A stretch of 64,000 bases of DNA. Origin: Barthelona sp. PCE (Eukaryota > Metamonada: BaSk clade). The translations under genes and the position numbers were made by a program. Shown here piece by piece: positions 44,199 through 54,046 of this stretch (the first letter of the stretch is position 1; each line of letters starts with the position of its first letter). The notes below the pieces were generated by a model that did not search any database, was not told the DNA's origin, and worked only from the letters and a program-made list of their open reading frames with translations. The stretch covers positions 744,001 through 808,000 of the forward strand of contig JAUFOR010000004.1 in assembly GCA_040285745.1 (NCBI GenBank), written 5' to 3'.

Positions 44199-47108
44199 TT
44201 ATTCATCATCACTGTCATCATCTTCAATAATAAACCGACTGAGGGGTGTTGCTTGTAACTTTGTATCCAGATTACCTGAAGTGGGATCCTTGTGGGTCTT
44301 AACTCTTGCAAAATCAATCTCAAAGTCAGATTCATACACTAAATCTTCATCATCATCAACAAACAGAATGCCAAGATCGTTCTCCTCTTCATCTTTCTTC
44401 TTCTTCTTCTCCTTCACTTTATCTTCTTTCATCTTAATGTTTGACGACATACGAATATCTTCAATATCTTGATCATTAAAAATATCATCATCAAGAACAA
44501 CAGTGCCTGTTTGGTCATAAGTCGCACTGGATGTGGTCCCTGTTGCAGTTCCAGTCATTTTTGTTGTCTTGACGTTCGGTTGGAATAGAAAGAGAACAAT
44601 ACTGCTTGCAACTCCCTTGTCTTTGTATAAATAGCGCTTGCAGAATGTTTTCTGAAAATACTTGACGAACTTCTTCAGTTTAACAGCATAATCATGTGCC
44701 GGGTTCATACCAGTGGTCTTGCTCTTCAGCAACGCCACGTCTATGTGCTTCTTTGCCCATTGGTTCATGGAGTTATAAGTATCAATGTATCTCATCTGAA
44801 TGAAGTACCTGAAACACGTTTTGTTCTTTACCAAATGTATTAGCATGGACAGCGAAGCATTAAGCACGCTCCAAGTACTTCTGTCAGGGAATTGATTCAA
44901 GAACAGTAAATTGTGAACGATAACAGGGTGATAGAATGGTTGAATAAACGTGTTAGCCGACAGAGCGCTCTCCTTTCGGTGCTTTTCGTACATTTGCGAA
45001 GCTTCTTCATCATCCGACTGGATTTGACTCAGAATTTGACTGGCCAAATCCAGTGACTTCTCCTCATGGGCAACTGCAACCTCGTCCTCTTCATCAGAAT
45101 CCTCAATCTCAAATGGGTTCTTTGCCTCTTCAGGGACGTTACTTAAAACAGAATTATCTGGTAGTTGAGTATTCTCATCATCAACAACAAAATAATCATC
45201 AGCAATTGTAACGTTGTCAGGTCTTGTTGGTTTCTTCTTCTTACTCTTCTTGAGTTTACGGGTGGTCATCTTACCAAGAACAACTGTTTTTTTTCGGAAA
45301 AGGAATTTGCGAAGCACATCAACGATAACAATAGAACTTTTTAAAACACTAATACTAGCACTCTGTTGGGTTTCGTTGTTGTGGCGGCCTATGTGGAATG
45401 TGCGAAGATATTGTGGAATATTTGTTGGTAGCCATCCATTGAGAAAAATCAAATCCAGAAAAGTCTCTCCTGTTATCTTCTGTGTCAGACTTTCATTATA
45501 CAAGTAGAACGCAAGGTCCAGAAGGTTTGATAGCATTGCTAGATTGACACTCTGTATACCAAACAATGTGCTCTTAACTGTTTTTTCTCCTAAACTCAGT
45601 TCATGAAATTTATGAGTAACCATAAGAAAACTTTCATCAAAGAAGAGTCTCTCAAGGAATGTTCCTGTCACAAGAATAACTTTGGACTTGTAATATTTGA
45701 TGAAACTAAATAGAAAACGAAGTAGAAGAAAAATGTTCTTCAAAAACCTCAAAATCTTGGGTGCTCTAATATCTTGTAGCGGCTGCGCTGAGAAATAGCT
45801 CAGCTCAGAATACAAAATGGTAAGCACCTCTTCTTTTATGAAATATTGTGTAGCGAGGGTGTACATATCCTTAATTACCTGGGCATTTCGGATGTGATAA
45901 TCACTCAGCTCCTTCATAGACTCCTTCAGGCCGCGTGAACTGGTTGAAATAGTTGTTGCTCCTTTCACCTTGTCTTTTAATACAATATCATTCGCGCAGT
46001 TTGTGATTCCGCTCGAAAATCGAGAATGTCTTGTGGTGGCAATATCCCTGTCCAGTAAAATATTTCCAATTCGATTGAGCGCAACAAGGTTCTCTTTAGA
46101 AATGGAGCTTGAGTACTCTCCGTTACTTGAAGACAAGAAAGATTGGCTTGAAAAATGCTGAATATCAAAGCCGACAAAAAACCGGGTCAAAATCTTGATT
46201 ATGTCTCTTGTAAAATCAACAAAGTACTGTACTGTGTGGAATGACTTGTCACTAACAACCTCCAACATTATAAACAAGTTCTGCAACACTTCTGCTTTAA
46301 ATAGTCCTGAAAATAACTGCTCATGAACTTCACTCACATGTGAAGAATCAGAATTATATCTTGTACTGATCGTTAGTGAGTCAAGAATGTGTATGAGACC
46401 TAGACACTTTGAAACATCGTTGGTGTCAACAGGTAGCTTCTTGTCACGAATTCTAATGAAATTCTGAGTTAACTTCTTAATAGCAGGCGCCATATGTGAG
46501 AAAAAGTTGGATTTCAATAATTTTTGCTTCATTTTGTACATTTCAGTGCGAAGCGATAACGAAAATTCTCCAGCATATCTGTATGTTGGTGACAATTTTT
46601 TTTGGCAAAGTATTGCAATGGTACTGAAAATCAAGTCCGCAATTTGTTCGTATTCATCATCATCAAACGATCTAGTAAGGTCCAGGAGAGATGTTATCTG
46701 TACTGAAATGATTGATGTGTGAAAAACAGCAAAACTTGTGCTTAAGTGCTCATCTTGGTGATTAAGTAGGTTTTTAATTTCCTTTAATGCATATAAACAC
46801 CTTGAAAAAACAAAGTCCTCAGAAAGCCCATGGTTCTCTGATGATTTACCAGCCTGATTAATACCGAAATCTGAGCAAATACTAAGTAACAACCCAGATT
46901 GTGAACTAATAGCTTGTTTACGCATGTTTGTAGCATTTATCCGCTCTACCTTTGTTTGCTTCAACTGCTCAATCTTCTCTAAATGTGGATTTCTCTTACC
47001 AAATTCCTTTAAATCTTCTTTGGTGTCTTCAACGACAAACCCATCGTCTTCGTAACTCCCACCGTATTCGTCCGTGGCGATCAAGGACAAGTTTCCTTGA
47101 TTGCTCAT
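44199..47108 (-). CDS. TIMELESS: TIMELESS / Tof1 / Swi1 replication fork protection protein
   Basis: Predicted 969-residue homologue of TIMELESS (Tof1, Swi1), which with TIPIN/Csm3 stabilises stalled replication forks and links the helicase to polymerase. The N-terminal half is all-helical. The family signature TRHSRFSSGI (near 365-375) matches the animal 'SRHSRFGGTF'. It is followed by KDKVKGATTI and further helical repeats. A basic segment (RKLKKSKKKKPTRP, about 640) and several long acidic stretches follow, the last with a KEKKKKKDEEEND run. The C-terminal PARP-binding domain of animal TIMELESS is not visible. The start at 47108 is the first in-frame ATG. The MFS gene follows upstream on the same strand. 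Confidence 0.85.
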   Translation of the reverse strand: MSNQGNLSLIATDEYGGSYEDDGFVVEDTKEDLKEFGKRNPHLEKIEQLKQTKVERINATNMRKQAISSQSGLLLSICSDFGINQAGKSSENHGLSEDFVFSRCLYALKEIKNLLNHQDEHLSTSFAVFHTSIISVQITSLLDLTRSFDDDEYEQIADLIFSTIAILCQKKLSPTYRYAGEFSLSLRTEMYKMKQKLLKSNFFSHMAPAIKKLTQNFIRIRDKKLPVDTNDVSKCLGLIHILDSLTISTRYNSDSSHVSEVHEQLFSGLFKAEVLQNLFIMLEVVSDKSFHTVQYFVDFTRDIIKILTRFFVGFDIQHFSSQSFLSSSNGEYSSSISKENLVALNRIGNILLDRDIATTRHSRFSSGITNCANDIVLKDKVKGATTISTSSRGLKESMKELSDYHIRNAQVIKDMYTLATQYFIKEEVLTILYSELSYFSAQPLQDIRAPKILRFLKNIFLLLRFLFSFIKYYKSKVILVTGTFLERLFFDESFLMVTHKFHELSLGEKTVKSTLFGIQSVNLAMLSNLLDLAFYLYNESLTQKITGETFLDLIFLNGWLPTNIPQYLRTFHIGRHNNETQQSASISVLKSSIVIVDVLRKFLFRKKTVVLGKMTTRKLKKSKKKKPTRPDNVTIADDYFVVDDENTQLPDNSVLSNVPEEAKNPFEIEDSDEEDEVAVAHEEKSLDLASQILSQIQSDDEEASQMYEKHRKESALSANTFIQPFYHPVIVHNLLFLNQFPDRSTWSVLNASLSMLIHLVKNKTCFRYFIQMRYIDTYNSMNQWAKKHIDVALLKSKTTGMNPAHDYAVKLKKFVKYFQKTFCKRYLYKDKGVASSIVLFLFQPNVKTTKMTGTATGTTSSATYDQTGTVVLDDDIFNDQDIEDIRMSSNIKMKEDKVKEKKKKKDEEENDLGILFVDDDEDLVYESDFEIDFARVKTHKDPTSGNLDTKLQATPLSRFIIEDDDSDDE

Positions 47109-47239
47109 AGAAAGGGTTATGTAAAAAAATACAGCATAGAAGTCTGTTTTGAGATTATTTGAAGAATCAAAATGATTAGAATAGTGTAGAATGACCCACA
47201 ATGATGATGATTTAATTTTTTATTAATACTTACATACAA

Positions 47240-48793
47240 TTAAACTTCATGTTCACTGTTTTCAGAATCCAACAAGGGCTTATATTCTTGAGGTCCTGCA
47301 TTTCTGAAGGAGCGGAAGAATACCATAGTGATAGACATAACAGCAATAGCAATAGAAGCATACAAAAAGCTTTTCTTCTCAAAAATTTCATACAATATGG
47401 CTTGGATGATAATTCCCAATGGTTGAGTACCTTGGGAAGCAATCAGAAGGAAGTTAGCAAGGCGAGGCATATGAGTCATTGATCTGAACCATTGGAATAT
47501 GATGAAAATGTTAAAGGTATCAAGAACACCGACTAAAAAGTTTGCTGAATACAAAAAGTTCAATTCAATAACGTAAGTGAAGATACCAAAGCAAGCAGCA
47601 ATGGCACATGTTGAAACAACAATAATGATGCTGAACCAAGGAGCCTTGAAAAACTCAACACTTACAAACAATGATACGATTGCACCGATGATGTTACCGA
47701 TAGCCCAACTGGAGAAAAGCATACCAAATACAGTCGGAGAGTTCCAAATATCTTTAGCAAGTGCAGGAATACCAGCAAAACCGATACCTGAGACCAAAAT
47801 TGAAGTGATAGCAACAAAGATTAACATTTCGTAAGTTGACCCTTCTCTTCTGGCTTCCTTGAATGAATCCTTCAATGTTGGTAAAGGAGGGTGTTGTAAA
47901 AGTGAAGCATCAATGAATTTCGTAAATAAGAGGAGAATAAAAGCAACAACTTGGGTTAAACCAATTATTAAGAACGCAGGCCAGATTGTATCGATGACCT
48001 TATCAGTTTGGTAATATATACTGATTAGCCAGCCACCAAGCCAAGAACCAGTAGCGACAGCAAGTAAGTTAACAACTTGGACAGCAGCATTGATTTTGGA
48101 AATGTTACGGAGATAAACGGTTGACAGGGCAGGGAAAAGACTCAAGGCAGGGAAATAGAAGGCATCAGCGATACCATATATAAGGACAAAAATAATAACA
48201 ACATACTCCTTACCACCTTGATGACCCTGTGCAAGCAACCAAGATTGAATACAGACAGCAATGGCTCTAACAGCATTGGAAGTGACCATAAGCTTCTTCG
48301 GGCTGAATCTCTCAAATGTATCAGAAAAGATCAATATGATTAAACGAGGTAAATAACCAAGCATTAGTGTGAAACCCATAGTAACAACAGATGAAACAGA
48401 GAGCATAAGTATAGTAATTGCAATGAAATATGCTGCATCTGCTGAAAGAGAGAAGAACTCAGTTAAAAGAGAGATAATCACACTTGCCGTCCAAGGAGAA
48501 GGAGGCTTAACAGGCTCATCCGACTCTCTGAATGGACTATCGGACTGAGCAGCGATAGCCTCTTCAGCGATTTCAACAACAGATTCATCAGAAACATCTT
48601 CATCTTCAGCAGGTTCAATTTTCTCTTCATCGTTGGGCTCAGTGTCTTGGTTTTTCAGATCTTCGTCATTATCTAAAGGAGTAATATCAACAACTTCCTC
48701 TTCATTATTTTCTGCAACTGTTGTATCCATAACTTGAGCATTATTGTCATCTAATGCTGTTACTTTTGTTTCTATAACTTCGTTGGGATCCAT
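47240..48793 (-). CDS. Major facilitator superfamily transporter
   Basis: Predicted 517-residue membrane protein with about 12 hydrophobic spans between residues about 100 and 500, preceded by a long acidic cytosolic tail (1-95, Asp/Glu-rich, ending DEPVKPPSPW). Inter-span loops carry MFS-type Arg/Asp-Arg motifs, for example LGYLPRLIILIFSDTFERFSPKK. LRNISKINAAVQVVNLLAVATGSWLGGW resembles the bacterial 'transmembrane secretion effector' MFS branch (MFS_3) more than the usual eukaryotic sugar or phosphate transporters. The substrate cannot be read from sequence. A role in efflux of a small molecule is possible. The start is the first ATG. Confidence 0.75.
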   Translation of the reverse strand: MDPNEVIETKVTALDDNNAQVMDTTVAENNEEEVVDITPLDNDEDLKNQDTEPNDEEKIEPAEDEDVSDESVVEIAEEAIAAQSDSPFRESDEPVKPPSPWTASVIISLLTEFFSLSADAAYFIAITILMLSVSSVVTMGFTLMLGYLPRLIILIFSDTFERFSPKKLMVTSNAVRAIAVCIQSWLLAQGHQGGKEYVVIIFVLIYGIADAFYFPALSLFPALSTVYLRNISKINAAVQVVNLLAVATGSWLGGWLISIYYQTDKVIDTIWPAFLIIGLTQVVAFILLLFTKFIDASLLQHPPLPTLKDSFKEARREGSTYEMLIFVAITSILVSGIGFAGIPALAKDIWNSPTVFGMLFSSWAIGNIIGAIVSLFVSVEFFKAPWFSIIIVVSTCAIAACFGIFTYVIELNFLYSANFLVGVLDTFNIFIIFQWFRSMTHMPRLANFLLIASQGTQPLGIIIQAILYEIFEKKSFLYASIAIAVMSITMVFFRSFRNAGPQEYKPLLDSENSEHEV

Positions 48794-48956
48794 TAAAAGA
48801 ACGTAAAAATTGATAAAGGGCTAAATGAAAAATACAAATCAAATTACTTTTTACTGATATTAAAAACACTTCTACAACACATAACCTACCATAGTAGCAA
48901 CGCAACGATGATACAGTATCCTGAAATGAACATTAGAAAGAATATTGAAAAACTCT

Positions 48957-51900
48957 CTAAGTATTTTGCGGTTGAGCAAAAGGATTCGTTTGAAAATGAC
49001 CCATGGACTGGAACATTCCATTCCAATTAAGATCAGGAATAGCAGCGTTCGGGAACGGGAAGTTGAACATAGGATTCATTGTGTTAAATGTGTATGGATT
49101 ACTCATGAATTGAGCAGGTATAGCAGGTGTAGTTGTAGCAGCGTCCTGTCTCTGTTCAACGACCGGCTCCTCTTGAGACTCTTTATCGCTCTCCATGATA
49201 AATTCTTCAGGTTCAGGTTCGCGTTCTTGATATTCTTCAACCGCAATGTTAGCTGGCTTAGGCTGATTGATCAAATTCATTTGCATCTTAACACGACGTT
49301 TGTTAAATGTGAAGTATGGGTACTCATTTGATAGTGGCATGGGAGCATTTGTTAAGTGACTTGTTAGCTGTGCTGCCAAAGCACCATCGAAAGGAGAACG
49401 GTTGCTGTGAATCTTTGAAGTGGAAGGAAGGTGAATCTGAGAAGTACGCCAGTTACCAAACTGTCCTTCAACCAAACAGCCATGCTTCTTAAAGTGATGC
49501 AACAGCAGATTCCAGAGTGGGTTTGATGCCAAAACCTGTGGGTTTCCAACTAAAATGATACCATACTGAGCACGTGTAAGAGCAACATTAAGACGACGAG
49601 ATTCGCGTAAGAAACCAATGATTCGAAGGGGGTTGGAACGTACACATGACATAATGATATATTTCTTCTCTCTACCCTGGAACGAATCAACACTAGCAAC
49701 TTCGAGATCACGAATGATGTCTGTTGTTACTATCGACTGCCTGTTTAGCAAATTTGTTAAATAAGCACGTTGGCCTTCATACGGTGTGATGACACCAACT
49801 TCAGAAGGGTGTGTACCAGACTGAATGAAAGAGGTGATTGCCTTTAGGACGATATCTGCCTCTGTGCGGTTAATGTATGACGTACCACTGGCTGAAAGTT
49901 CTTCGATGCCGGTTGAAACGTGAAATACCATTGGACAATCAGCGACAGGCCAATTCCAAGTGAGTTGGTTAGTTCTGTCCTCAAATGATACACCGTTTTG
50001 GAGAGTTCCTTCATAGAAAACACGAGAAGGGAACTCACTCAAACGAGGATGCATACGGTACTGTACTTCCAGGCGGTAGGGCCAGTAGCTGAGAAGCACT
50101 AATCGCTCAAAGAGACTTTGGACGAAGCCAGCCTTTGATGCGCTTTTGTCCATAACAACGGGGCCAAGTTGGCAGTGATCACCAATAAGGATAACCTGTT
50201 GTGCACCTTTTGTGATTGGAATGAGTACCTCAGGTTCAGTTGCTTGTGTTGACTCATCGATCAAGACAGTCTTGAAGCGGAATTTCGAGAGACGGCTGTC
50301 ACCTGCACATACACAAGTGCAAACAATGACATCAGCAGCATGTAACATGTTGATCTCCACCTTAGTCTTGACCTTGCGAAGAACTCTCTCGTCAGAAATC
50401 GTCAGAAATCCGTCCTCCTGTTGTTTTTGAATGAGCGCGTGTAATCTTGGGTTCTCCTCATGGTCGCAATACTGTATGAGTTTGTGTAAACATAAAAACT
50501 CAATGGATGAAGGGATATTCTCTCGAGAAACAGCACAGAAGCGAACAACGCGGACACCAGTTTTATGGATCTGCTGTGCGAGTTGGTCTGCAGCAATGTT
50601 TGATGGAGCACAGACGAGTACGGGTGTCTGTTTCTTCTGGACCAAGTGATAGATGATTGTGGCCGAGGTGACAGTCTTTCCGGTTCCGGGAGGACCTTGG
50701 ATAAGTGCAAGAGGCTGTTGCAACACCTGCCTAATAGCTTGCGCCTGACTGTGATCAAGCGGAGGCAAACCAGGAGCGCTGAGATCCTGAGGAAGGGTGA
50801 AACGAAGGCGGGTGATCTTGTCGTCCTGTCCTAACAAATACTTCTTGATGATCGGTGAGCACGAACGTGGTTTTTGGAAACGTCTAAGGGCCATCTTCAT
50901 ACGATCAAAGGAGATTGATTTCCATACGAACTTAACGGTGAACACTGCTGATAGATTCATTTTAAATGAATGATTTGTAATCGATGCAATGATTTCTTCA
51001 CTTGATGAACGTTGTAAAACGAAACCTTGTGTTGATGTAAAGTTTTTTTGTTTCTTCTTTGTGAACTTCTGCTCTGAAATAACATTTTGAGGAAGCGTAA
51101 TCAGAATAGAATCACCAGGGATAATGCGAAGATCAGTTTCAAACATTGGTAATTGAAATTTGGCAAGGATTTGAGTACCATCGTTTTCAAAAGTAACTTC
51201 AATATTGGGGAACTGCTGACTTTCCTTAAGTTTCCTTTGATTTTCAGCCTCCTTGTCGATGAGCTTTTCAAAAACTTCAGTGTACTGATCAATGGTATCA
51301 TATCTTAACAAAATGGGATCACACTCTTCAACTAAGCTAAGCTCGGGTGCTTTAAGATCTTCATATGTTTTGGAGGCATCAGTGTGCCACAAGTTCTCAA
51401 GCATCAGAGCATCTTGACGAGTAATACGACGATACTCTTTTGTTTGAGTTTTATACGGAGCTTGAACCAACCATTCAACGAAACCTTTGTTTTCAATCAA
51501 TGGTTGCCAATTGGACGTGTCCCAACTCAAATCCTTGTGTACTGCTCTGTGTAAACAACGATCACGACAAACTAAAGCCATAACGTTATCTTCTTTTGCC
51601 GGAATAAAGCCCAAAAGAAAAATGTTGCGACATCTACAGTTGAAACACTCAAGTTGTGTTTCTCCAAGTGGATTAGCTGGATGTAAACTAACATTGTTGT
51701 GGTGTGATCGAACCATATGATGAACGATATGTGATGCAGAACTCAATCCCTCCTTGCTGTTACAAAACCATTTCTCACAGATTTCACAATAAACCAGACT
51801 ACAGGCATCATTACAGCTACAATACTCGCATTTTTGTTCGACTTCCACAGGTTCATACTCTTCCTCGGATGCGCAGACCTCGTCTTCTTCCATGTGCTCT

Positions 51901-52004
51901 TCGATATCATCGAACCAACCTTCCTAAAGGTAAGAAATTTCCCAATATCTCCATTGTTTTCATACATCATGTTCTTCGTACTCGAAACTAGCTTCTTTCT
52001 CCAT
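48957..52004 (-). CDS. UPF1: UPF1 RNA helicase (nonsense-mediated decay), two exons
   Basis: Predicted 1001-residue UPF1 from exons 52004-51966 and 51923-48957. UPF1 is the SF1 helicase at the heart of nonsense-mediated mRNA decay. Exon 1 gives MEKEASFEYEEHD and exon 2 opens EGWFDDIEEHMEEDE. The N-terminal Cys/His-rich domain (CEYCSCNDACSLVYCEICEKWFCN...CFNCRCRN...) is intact. Helicase motifs follow: GPPGTGKT (about 424-431), DESTQATEPE (about 569), GVITPYEGQ, ASVDSFQGRE and RESRRLNVALTRAQ. The tail is Asn/Pro/Phe-rich with hardly any SQ sites. It diverges from the armadillo gene with 95 bases between start codons. Confidence 0.95.
51924..51965 (-). other. Intron of UPF1 gene (42 nt)
   Basis: Phase 0, GTATGAAAAC to TTCTTACCTTTAG on the minus strand. 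It separates a 13-codon first exon from the rest. The intron length is a multiple of three, but reading through is still open, so an unspliced reading cannot be ruled out by frame alone; the splice motifs are the evidence. Confidence 0.7.
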
Positions 52005-52099
52005 AAAAAAGTGTCAATGGATGGTTGAAAAGGTAGAATAAAACACTATAGGTTGTTATTGCTTCTTTCTTCCTTTTGAAGGTTATTCATAACTTACGA

Positions 52100-54028
52100 A
52101 TGCAAGACGGAACAGTCAATGTTTTAAGAGACTACATCAGAGAGGCTAAATCGTTCAATGAATCACTAAACCATCATGAATCAGCTATGAAGGTTGTTCA
52201 TGTAATTAAGACCATTGAAACGATTCTAATGGATGACCTGTCCAAAATGACAGTCGATGACGAGGGGTACAAACATGTTCGCCCCCTTACAACAAAGGTT
52301 GGTGAGGCAATTGAACTTTTAAACGCTAGTATTACTGGAGGTTGTGGTTGCTTCTGTCGCCCCAACGGGGATATCAATTCTGCTGAACTAAATAATGTTG
52401 CGGAGGATATTACGAGGATTTCTGAATTAATTTCTATTAAGCCCCGAAATTCCATACTTGACCAGGAAATAATGGAGGGTGAAAAGTCTACTAACCCTTC
52501 AGTCGATAAATTTTGGGAGGATAACTTTCCAAATCACAATGAGGTTGACGCTGATGATTTTGGTACTGCTCTCACAACTTACATATCCAATGAGTATCCC
52601 AGTTTGACCTCTTTGGACAACTCAAGAGGCAAGGATGTCTTGGAAACCTTTGTTGAGAGAATGAAGAAAATTACAGTGCCATCACAAGAATTTTACACTA
52701 AGCAATTGTTCGCTGCAAAGCTTCAAGACAAAGCTATCTGCGAAGCCTTTGATTCATTGTACGATCTTGAGATTGTACAAGTCAATGAAGCAATCCAGAA
52801 GATGCAAACTGATCAGACTTTATCAGTGATGGTGAAATTTTTGAATGATAATGATGTGAGCTCAACCACTATCATATACATATTCCGATCTTTGACATCT
52901 CTAATCGCAAAAGCTCAGATTTCACGTGGTGAGATCACAACTTCACGATATGTTCGTATGTCAATGAATGCCCTCAAGACCCTTCCGTTGAACGATGTTT
53001 ATGTTATTTATGATTTCTTTACAGCAATCATGAACACACCCCAGTATCAAATTGAGGGTGCTACACTCAAGAATAACTTACGACAAAGTGGGTTGACAGT
53101 ACAGTTGGCTGGTCACATGACAGCTCTTATGGATAAGCCATCACATCTCAAACCTCTGTTGGAGTTTTGTATCTGTGCAACAGCCAGTCATGTCCCTACC
53201 AAGTCTGAGTTCGGCAACAAGGGTATTTTGGTGTTGATTCTAGGTATTCTTCAGAAATATCCCGATGAAAGCAGTTTAGTTCATCGTGGACTTTATGCTT
53301 TACGTAATTCACTGAGTCAGACGCCTGGCAACCGTGCTCTTGTCTCCCAACAGAACGGTGAAGAGATCATTATTGATGTTATCAAGCAACACAGTACTGA
53401 TCGTGATATTGTACATCGTGGCGCTGGAGCTATTCAGAACCTGACGTGCAAAAATTCAAAAGCTAAGAATCGTCTTTATGAACTCGGTGTTGCTCCTCTC
53501 CTTGTTTCCCTCATGGAAGAATTTATTGATGATGCAGTTCCTCTTGAGTTTATCGCTTGGGCTATGCGTAATACATGTGCTCACCATACTGAATGCAAAC
53601 ATGCCTTTATTGAAGCTGGATGTGCTGATGTTTTTGCTCGTGTCCTTGATCGTCAACGTAAAGAAATGCGTGTTGTTTTGCGCATATGTGGTGCTATTGA
53701 GAACTTATCTTCATCTGTTGAAAGTAACAAGATTAAATTCGGTGAAAGTGATGTAATAAGTGTTCTTAGCAGCGTCCTTACGGAATATACACAAGATGCG
53801 TCTTTCTTTGATGAAGATCAGCAGAGAATAGACTTGGTTTTGGCAGAAATTTTGGTTGCCATTAAAACTCTTTCAAGCGTTGAGTTTATTAAGCGTAAAT
53901 TTATTGACAATGAGGTGTTGGATATTCTCAATGATATTGAGAGTAGCTGTTCAAGGAACTTGATTGATGAAGTTAAAAAGGTCATCAATCTTTTAACCAT
54001 TGAGGGTGATGATAGATATAATCAGTAA
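52100..54028 (+). CDS. Armadillo-repeat protein, 642 aa
   Basis: Predicted cytosolic protein of 642 residues. The C-terminal half has about six helical ARM/HEAT-type repeats, with motifs such as GLYALRNSLSQTPGNRALVS, IVHRGAGAIQNLTCKNSKAK and FIAWAMRNTCAHHTECKHAF. These suit a protein-binding scaffold of the Vac8/ARMC type. The N-terminal part is helical, with one Cys/Gly-rich patch (GGCGCFCRPNGD, near residue 80). No other domain is seen, and the ARM family is too broad to name a partner. The first in-frame ATG is 52100, since the open frame upstream lacks one. It converges with the surface-protein gene with 18 bases between stops. Confidence 0.75.
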   Translation: MQDGTVNVLRDYIREAKSFNESLNHHESAMKVVHVIKTIETILMDDLSKMTVDDEGYKHVRPLTTKVGEAIELLNASITGGCGCFCRPNGDINSAELNNVAEDITRISELISIKPRNSILDQEIMEGEKSTNPSVDKFWEDNFPNHNEVDADDFGTALTTYISNEYPSLTSLDNSRGKDVLETFVERMKKITVPSQEFYTKQLFAAKLQDKAICEAFDSLYDLEIVQVNEAIQKMQTDQTLSVMVKFLNDNDVSSTTIIYIFRSLTSLIAKAQISRGEITTSRYVRMSMNALKTLPLNDVYVIYDFFTAIMNTPQYQIEGATLKNNLRQSGLTVQLAGHMTALMDKPSHLKPLLEFCICATASHVPTKSEFGNKGILVLILGILQKYPDESSLVHRGLYALRNSLSQTPGNRALVSQQNGEEIIIDVIKQHSTDRDIVHRGAGAIQNLTCKNSKAKNRLYELGVAPLLVSLMEEFIDDAVPLEFIAWAMRNTCAHHTECKHAFIEAGCADVFARVLDRQRKEMRVVLRICGAIENLSSSVESNKIKFGESDVISVLSSVLTEYTQDASFFDEDQQRIDLVLAEILVAIKTLSSVEFIKRKFIDNEVLDILNDIESSCSRNLIDEVKKVINLLTIEGDDRYNQ

Positions 54029-54046
54029 ATTGCATAATAAGGTATG

